From positions 682,001-746,000 of the forward strand of contig JAZKJV010010762.1 of the NCBI GenBank assembly GCA_037367405.1: DNA of 64,000 nt. Direction: 5' to 3'. This document shows, piece by piece, positions 57,242 through 64,000 of this stretch (position 1 is the stretch's first letter; every line of letters starts with the position of its first letter). The notes beneath the pieces were generated by a model. That model saw only the letters and a program-made list of their open reading frames with translations, did no database searches and had not been told where the DNA came from. The position numbers were made by a program, and so were the translations under genes. This DNA comes from Ottelia alismoides. Lineage: Eukaryota > Streptophyta > Magnoliopsida > Alismatales > Hydrocharitaceae.

Positions 57242-58503
57242 CTCACCTCAAGCCGAAGAATGCAATACTCAGCTTGGACAAACAAATAGAAAGAAACTCA
57301 ACTCACGCTACAAGACACTACCGACAATATCAACCCGACACACACAATTACTGCTGTCAAGGATGTTTCTCATTCCGTGCAGGTGAAAAGGATGAACGAG
57401 TTGGAGTATGAGTATGCTGAATCTCCTCGTCTGAGAATATGTACTCTGAACTGTGCCTGTTAGAGTAATTGCAACTTTAATGAATCTCCTCGTCAGATTA
57501 CTCTGGTCCACCACAACATGTGAACACCTGCTCCATCTCTCAAAAGGGCCAAATTGAAAAGGTCGTGAAAGTACAATTCTCGTCAAAGTCCACAGTCGCT
57601 GGAGAATGGAGTCTGAAAAACATCTCCTCATCGAAGAATTGAAATTCTTCCATCTAAGAATGATCCTTTACTCTGAAGTCCCTAACCACATGAAAACCCT
57701 TGCCAAATGGCATAAAGAATGATCCTCTACTCTGAAGTCCCTATTGCTCAAATGAAAACTCTTGCAAAAATAAGAAAAGATGAGGACCAATACAAAAGAT
57801 TGCACACTTGTGCTCTTTAAATTGAATCAAAATCTGACGTCGAGTCTGAAACCGAACTGTAGAATATGATCAGCTGGTTGATCTAAAGACTAACATCTGA
57901 ATCTAGATCAAGACATGTGACTCTATATATATACTTTCCCTTTCTCGAATACTTGTCGAAAAATTATTATCAATCAAGTTGGAAGAATATATGATACTAT
58001 GAGGAAAACACAAAAATCAAATAAACCGATTACAAATTTTTCCAGCTTCTCAAAACATGGATAATAGTTGGTCATTTTACTTTTTTTTCCAGCCTACAAA
58101 TTTTTTAATAAGCTATGACAACATTCTTATGGCTTTTCGAACATTTTTTTAAATTGCCTACATTTTTTTTTGTACACATCATTTTTAACTCTCTTTTATC
58201 TTTTGTCACGTGCGCATGAATAGTGCCACCGAGTTGCCTGGAGATGAACGGGCACAAGGAAGGTCACCTAGAAGAGCGCATTGCCCAAGAAGAAGCGGTG
58301 TAGCCTGAAGTTCACAAAGATGGGGCTTGCTCCCTGCCTGGAACGGGGATGCGGCGTGGCTAGTTCGCACGAAGCTCCTGTGCAGAGACCTAATGTGCCA
58401 ATGGAGGATAGCGGAGGGGTTTGCATCATAGTTACATACAGCCAGAGATGCTACCATGAGTTAAGGTTTCAACAGTGAAACCCTAACATGATTTTGATCA
58501 CCA
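57242..58503 (-). mobile_element. Internal region of a short copia-derived element, minus strand
   Basis: This lies between a copia-type polypurine tract (57242-57252) and a decayed primer site (58490-58503, minus strand TGGTGATCAAAATC). It is only about 1.26 kb and contains no recognisable gag or pol. It is either a non-autonomous element or a deletion product. It includes a 59-bp tandem duplication (57656-57775). Confidence 0.42.
57656..57775. repeat. 59-bp tandem duplication
   Basis: AAGAATGATCC(T)TTACTCTG is followed 59 bases later by AAGAATGATCCTCTACTCTG, with similar downstream sequence (ATGAAAACYCTTGC). Confidence 0.7.
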
Positions 58504-58860
58504 TGTTGAACCTGCGATTGGAGGCATGAATCACATAACCATCTCACTCGAATCTCAAAGAATAAAGAACATGAAAAGATCTTCAAAAAATAAAATCACC
58601 AAACTCGATTCTCGCAAAAATCGAATCCGCATACCATATTATAAAAAATAAGAAGCGGAATGAAACACAGGGGCTCCTTATATAACTTTCACAGAGCATC
58701 CAACACCTGTCGTAGACCCACGTATCTATTGATCTTCATTGGAGAGGATAAGGTTTCGAACCACTGATTCATCCCAGATTTTCATTAGACCGACCCACTG
58801 ATTCACAGATCCTAGAACCCATATGAAAGATTCGATTTGGGTTGTAGGAAAACCAATCTT
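58504..58860 (-). repeat. Copia-like 5' LTR remnant, minus strand
   Basis: On the minus strand it contains AGTTATATAAGGAGCCCC and ends CAGGTTCAACA directly before the decayed primer site. The segment around 58680-58740 aligns with the LTR at 57080-57120. The outer boundary is approximate. Confidence 0.42.
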
Positions 58861-59930
58861 AAGTTCCCAGATCCCACGCAACCAATCACAGATCTTCATC
58901 TGATCCCTGTTGATTCATCGTTGGGATCCAGATCTCCAAACCCATTCTTGTTTTAACCTCAGTTACACATAAGGTTTCAATTGATTGCAAATGAGAACGA
59001 CAATATTCAAGGGAGGAATGGTTGGAAATTGATTGATTGAAATTAGATGGAAGAGGATTTCAGTTAGGATCCAGATAGGTTTGGGAATCTGATAGAAGTA
59101 AATGAAGGTTTCAATAAATACCGCACATGTCCACATTCAAGCATCTCTTCTCTTATTAGGCACGGCCATGTGGAAGAGGAGCATCTTCTTTGTGTGAAGG
59201 ATGATTCAATTTCATACCACAAAATCAGGAGCTTGAGATCATCTTGATCTCATACTTGAGTTGAGAACTTTGTTGGGCATACAAGTTTCAAAAACATTGT
59301 TGACCTTCAATACATAAAGAAGACCTGAAGAATCTGAGCCGATATCTTGTTCCCTTTTTAAGACCTTCGGGCCTTAAAATACATACAGATGGGGTAAGCA
59401 TGATCCCACCAATCAATTCCAGTAATCAAGGTGACAATATTTTTAAATTACAGCCAGATGGATAAGGTCATGCTCAGAACAATTTAGAGGGTCGTAATTA
59501 CCTTGATTACCAGCTGATTCTCTACTATCAGCAAAGGAACATTTAATCGAATCCTACCAGATTAGCAAGTAGTTCAGAAACAATTTAAATAGAAGTTCGT
59601 AAATGAATGACAGCCTGAAGTTAGAAAAATATCAAGCAAGTAGTTTCAGAATAGGATTGGGGTACTGTGATGAAGAAGATGGCCAAAAAAAGGGAACAGC
59701 ATCTTTACAAATACAGGTAAGTTAACGATATTTCTTCAGAGCAACACATTACCTGTGGCAGATAATAAAATTTACAAGTAACATTGCGCCAGATCAACAA
59801 TCTTTATAAATGAATAGCATGATCAAACATAATGATCCATGACAGCTACTAAAAATTACAAATATCATGACACCAGATACACGCAGACTAAATAAAATCA
59901 AATTTACAGATAAAACAAGGTTATGTTATA
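58861..59930. other. Intergenic, unassigned
   Basis: About 1.1 kb with no recognised gene, repeat or RNA. Confidence 0.4.
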
Positions 59931-61321
59931 AACCTATATAAACAAACAAAACAAATTCAGTATCCTACAGTAAAAACATGTAAGTCAACAGTGTACATAC
60001 TAAATAATGAATGCCAAATAAAAAAAAATGTATGCCTCTGTTCTTTGTGAGGAACAGTAAGAAAGAAACAAGGAAAACAAGGTTTCTTTCTATGAAAAAA
60101 GGATGCAGGAGCATGACAAGGACCATGGAGCTTAATGTACGCCTCTGTCTGAGCTGCATGCTGACCCATTAGTTCATAGCATTCAGTTATTCGGGAGGCA
60201 GAAAAATGTCATGATTTCGATGCTCAGTGTAGCTACAGAAAAAGAAAATTGCATCTGAGGTAAGAAATTGACATTATAAAACAACAGGCAAGTCCATGTT
60301 TCACGAAAGCTTATCTAAACAATATGAAGAAAATGTCCAAGGACTGCTTGAAGGACAACATAGCATTGAGAGCAGATGAGGTCCTCTCAAAAGGCCTGAG
60401 ATGATTTTTTTCTAATCTCTTTGTGCCTCCTAACTAAGCCAAACATGATATAAAAATTGGCATATGGGATGTGAAATCTCACATACCAAATCATCTGGCT
60501 ACTCAAGGGGCATAACTTTATTGTGTAAATTAAGAACCAGCTTACAAGTACCAAGCTGCAGAAATAATCACAATGGCATATAAATAAACAGAGCGATAAC
60601 CAATTGTTCTTTTTTTAGCCGGAAAACATTCACAACTATAAAAAAAATAAACTGAAATCGTAGCATGCACTAGGACTCGCTTAGTTACTGGTAAAGGTTG
60701 ATCAACATGATTTATATTAAGAAAACAAAGAACTTCTTTCTAGGGTTAGAAAGGTACACAAACTAATACAAAAGAATAGCATAAGGGCGTTCTCTATCAA
60801 CCCGAATCTGATCTACAAGTGTATCTATAGATCCATACACAGCCCATTTAAATCAGAACGTAGTCGATTTGTCATATGGGAAGCATACTAAAAACAGATC
60901 AATTTTTTCGTCTAAATTGCAACAAGCGTGCCAAAAATCCCGATCATTAAACTAAGGAAACCAAATAAATGATCTCTCAGAGACCCGTTTCAAATCACCC
61001 AAACGACTCACATCTGCACACACAACAATCAAAAGAGACCCAGCGGGCGTTCGCCAGTGGTCGTATTCGAAGGCAAGTGATGCGAGAGATGAGCCGAATG
61101 CTAAAAGTGTCATACGGCACTTCCTATCGAAAGGGCGATATTCCTCACCGAGAACCATTACGCAAAAAAATCAGAACAAGAAATTGACAGAAAAAAAATA
61201 CGAGGAAATGGAGATGATCAATGGGGCTGCTCAGATTCGCCATTAGGATACGATGGCTGCTACCGGTTGCCTCCGAGGAGAACATCCAGGTGGCCTCGCC
61301 ATTTGGGATCTCTGATCCAAA

Positions 61322-61340
61322 TAAACCCTAACCCTAAACC
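61322..61340. promoter_or_regulatory. Telo-box cluster
   Basis: AACCCTAACCCTAAACCC carries two overlapping telo-box (AAACCCTAA-like) words. Such words are common near the start of plant genes for ribosomal and translation functions and of small nucleolar RNA genes. Confidence 0.5.
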
Positions 61341-61486
61341 CACGTTTCGAGGAACAATGGATCTCAGTTTTCTTTGGCGAATCATAACTGCATGTATATG
61401 TGTGTATATATGTATGTGTGCATGTCCGCATGCAGAGATAGATCGATAGATGGAGAGAGAAAGGGTCCGTTTGGTAACTGGGTTGG

Positions 61487-61489
<3 letters not shown>

Positions 61490-61520
<31 letters not shown>
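61490..61520. repeat. (AG)n microsatellite
   Basis: About 15 AG units. On the minus strand this is a CT run in the presumed leader. Confidence 0.9.
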
Positions 61521-61523
<3 letters not shown>

Positions 61524-61669
61524 CAGATCACCACCACCGCCACCGTGAAGGGCTAGGAAGAGATGAGGGATCATCGGCGGAAGAAGGAGCAGCCCCCCGT
61601 CGCGAGGCCTTCACCGCCTCAGCGCCTCACCTGAGATTATCGGCTAGGGTTCCTTTCTATTTATATTGA

Positions 61670-62680
61670 GAACGCCCTGGGAACTTTTGTGTCGAAACCC
61701 TCGCTTTTTGTTCTTGATTACCTTTTTGACCTGCATCGGATTGAGCTACAGGTACAAGATGGGTGTGAGATGACCTCACAAATTGATTCAATCTTTTGAT
61801 GTAATTGCCATTCGAGTTATCAAATTCTGTTAATTCATGTATTTTGATGAATGCAACCATTGTTTATCAGTCGATTCAATCCTTAAATCGATCAATTTGG
61901 GGTACCTTTAGCACGTCACATGATCCAACTTCCCTATATTCATAAGATGTTTGGTACGGATCGACTCGTGGAATAAAATCACCATAAGATTGATAAACAA
62001 ATCCATGGTATATAAAAAAATACGAGCAATCACAACGATAAAAACAAATCTAATCGGAAAATAATCGACCATATAAGTGCACAGTATACTTTTAGCCTAT
62101 GAAACCCCCAATACGATGATCACAAAATTGATAAATCCAACTTTATTACATTTCCATGGAGATCTTATGCAAAGCTAATCCTCTGCATAAAGGTGTAAAA
62201 AATGCCAATACGAGGGGAAAGAGATTGATAGATTTATCTTCAACACATATAAGAAAATTGGACAAGGATAACTTGTAGCACACGTCTTTCTCCCATCTAA
62301 ATCTCTATTATATGTTTGTTTTTAATGTTTAAAATAAGAATCCTTAAACCCTAACCTCCTCTTTGAGGAGGTTTTTCTCCCAAACTCATACTTTCTCTTT
62401 CATGTGGGCTTTACTCTTCCTTTCTTTTTTTAATATATTAAATAAACTATTTTCTTTCATCATTCCATCAAAAAAATAATATATTATACCGTCATATCAT
62501 CAAAAATTATAAGTTATTCAACTTCTATACACTATTTCAAACTTCAATACAATCACATCATTGTGACTCACTCTTCCAAAGTTCAACACAATCACATCAC
62601 AACAAACCCTCTTAACCCAAAGCTTTTATCCAAATACAAAAACGGATTATCCTCCCTCAGGTTACCATGGAGTAACCCAC
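61670..62680. other. Intergenic
   Basis: AT-rich DNA without a recognised gene. Upstream of the possible minus-strand unit it may hold its distal promoter. Confidence 0.4.
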
Positions 62681-62690
62681 CAACCTCTAG

Positions 62691-62952
62691 GAGGTGTTCG
62701 GTTCGGTAATAGGCATAAATAAGGATGGAGAATATGGAGAATAAGGATATATTCTCTATTCGACTGGAAAAATAGAAATAAGGAGAATAAAGTGAATTAA
62801 AGGTAGATAAGGTGGAATAAATATAAGAATAATGCTGCGTAACGTGAAATAATGGGATGTTGATGGGAATAGATGTTTTCTTGAGAACCGCGTTGGATGG
62901 AGAATTAACCTATTATTTAGTGTTTATTCTCCAAACGTACAGGACCTTAAGT
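62691..62952. mobile_element. Possible MITE
   Basis: About 260 bp bounded by GGTGTTCGGTTCGG and, inverted, GGTCCTGTACGTTTGG. These are weakly matching ends of the style seen in plant MITEs. The inside is rich in GGAGAATA/TATTCTCC words. I find no clear target duplication, so the class is open. Confidence 0.3.
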
Positions 62953-63500
62953 TTCTTGTACTTTTTCCACGTTAGCTAATTAAGTAGTTGTTGATTAGGC
63001 TATTCTTGATTTCCATTGGCACGATTGTCAATTAGTATCAATCACTTTATTATCATGAATTTAATAAAACAATCAAATTGGATGCAGATAAATCTGTGAT
63101 TTATCATATTATCCTATGATTATTATTCATCTTACTTACATTATGCAATAAAATACTTGACTAATTCATTAATATTAAATTCTAACTCCTTTTAATTAAT
63201 TGACCCTAATTACAAGCACACAAATAACATTACTTTTAATTCTTCATCTCTTTTATTTTTCTAATATTAAAAATACCATAAAAATTAATGTAAATATTGT
63301 ATATATTTGTTTTATAAATATTCATAAATTAAAATACCAAAAGATCACAAATAAAAAAAGTATTTTTATTAACTTAAAAGTACTTATAAAAAAATTTGTA
63401 TCTTGTATATATTGTCAATTTTTATTTTTGCATATGTTGAACACCCTTTTCGGTGTTATTTACATAATTTATTTTTATTTAATTTTGATTTTTCCATTTC
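62953..63500. other. Intergenic AT-rich DNA
   Basis: The frames at 63200-63609 are AT-rich and have no domain. Nothing else is recognised. Confidence 0.4.
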
Positions 63501-63517
63501 TCTTTCATTTCATTGGA

Positions 63518-63547
63518 CCACGTGGTGCCACCTGGGCCGAACACGTG
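63518..63547. promoter_or_regulatory. Two G-boxes near the right edge
   Basis: CACGTG occurs at 63519-63524 and 63542-63547, 23 bases apart. A TATA-like TTTTATACT lies at about 63976. This could be the promoter of a plus-strand gene beyond the window. Confidence 0.3.
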
Positions 63548-64000
63548 GCTCGGCCTTTTACATCCACCCCCCGCCCCCCATTTATGGATCATTGATCGAT
63601 TTGATCTGAATCACACTTATGCACCATAGCCCATAACCATATGATTAGGTCTGAAGATCGCATTAGACTCGTCCATTAGCGCCCCACCTCCCAACCGTTG
63701 GATAGCAATATCCAATGGTTGGTCTGTGCAGTCAACCTCTGCCCAGTTCACTCACACATAGACACCCCTCATTAATCCCTCTTCGTCTCCCCATTGTTCA
63801 CATGTCACCGATGACCCCTTGCCCAGTCATCTGCACACCTAGCCAACTGCACACTGTTGTAGCCCTAACTTCCTACTCTACGCGTGCCACATGTCCCACT
63901 TCCTCGTTCAATCGTCGATCGATTGGGGGGCGGTTGATCCCACTCAACCATCACCTGAAGACACCCCCAGCTCTCCTTTTATACTCTATCTCCGACCATT
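63548..64000. other. Possible promoter region or unassigned edge
   Basis: C-rich stretches and a final CTTTTATACTCTATC. No ORF with support. Confidence 0.3.

Larger units (their letters stand above)
59931..61665 (-). other. Possible spliced transcription unit, minus strand, product unknown
   Basis: A TATA box ATATAAATAG (61665-61656, minus strand) is followed by a donor-like CAG|GTGAGG (near 61632), a CT-rich leader (61520-61490) and telo-box words (61322-61340). Two downstream segments have good splice ends and compatible phase. One is 60550-60485: acceptor TTTCTGCAG, a hydrophobic run LVLVSWFLIYTIKLC, donor GTATGTGAG. The other ends near 60190: acceptor TTTCTGTAG, then YTEHRNHDIFLPPE and a stop. 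Intermediate exons are not resolved and I do not recognise the protein. It may equally be a non-coding transcript. Confidence 0.3.

Noticed and set aside
57308..57631. A 107-codon minus-strand frame
   Set aside because: No family resemblance. It lies in the internal part of a decayed copia-like element.
61260..61574. A 104-codon minus-strand frame with a serine/leucine repeat
   Set aside because: The repeat is the translated CT microsatellite. The frame spans a presumed leader and a splice donor, so protein use is unlikely.

Overview
The window is nuclear DNA of a flowering plant, probably a non-grass commelinid monocot. The only recognisable intact host gene is a spliced D-arabinose-5-phosphate isomerase. 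Its first exon is very rich in C and G at third codon positions, a 5' gradient typical of such monocots. Almost everything else is retrotransposon, mostly Athila-like Ty3/gypsy DNA with LTRs of about 3.7-3.8 kb. The species cannot be fixed from the sequence alone.

Left part (1-18.8 kb). A minus-strand Athila-like LTR (1-275 and 4115-6799) is split by a plus-strand solo LTR (276-4109) with a CCTGG target duplication. A decayed Ty1/copia element with 220-bp LTRs lies at 7502-12616. After AT-rich intergenic DNA comes a decayed reverse transcriptase relic (15.4-18.3 kb) of an unusual non-LTR type, with YLDDG in the catalytic motif and an R2-like C-terminal region. A 207-bp solo LTR with a perfect ATAAG duplication sits at 18569-18775.

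Gene region (19.5-23.4 kb). The KdsD/SETH3 gene has three exons and encodes 349 residues, with a SIS domain and two CBS motifs. Downstream on the minus strand is a broken Gnk2/DUF26 (cysteine-rich receptor kinase or secreted protein) domain.

Nest (23.47-55.98 kb). Four insertions lie inside one another, each delimited by its own target-site duplication. A plus-strand L1-type LINE (18-bp duplication) is split by an Ac/Ds-like hAT element (8-bp duplication, TIR TAGGGATGAAAACGA). The hAT element is split by an Athila-like element (28119-54280, duplication ATATA). That element's 3' LTR is split by a second, minus-strand Athila-like element (40341-53181, duplication TTACT).

Both Athila-like elements have the tRNA-Asp primer site, matching untranslated regions, and an array of hairpins ending in copies of their polypurine tract. 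Neither carries reverse transcriptase, RNase H or integrase. The outer one encodes a protease-bearing protein without a recognisable capsid domain; the inner one encodes a capsid-type Gag without a protease. They look like complementary, trans-mobilised partners, and this is the most interesting part of the window.

Right part (56-64 kb). Copia-type LTR remnants, including an inverted pair and a short minus-strand element with PBS and PPT, occupy 56.7-58.9 kb. A possible minus-strand spliced transcription unit (TATA at about 61.66 kb, telo-boxes, CT-rich leader) lies at 60.0-61.7 kb. The rest is unassigned intergenic DNA with a possible MITE and, at the right edge, two G-boxes.
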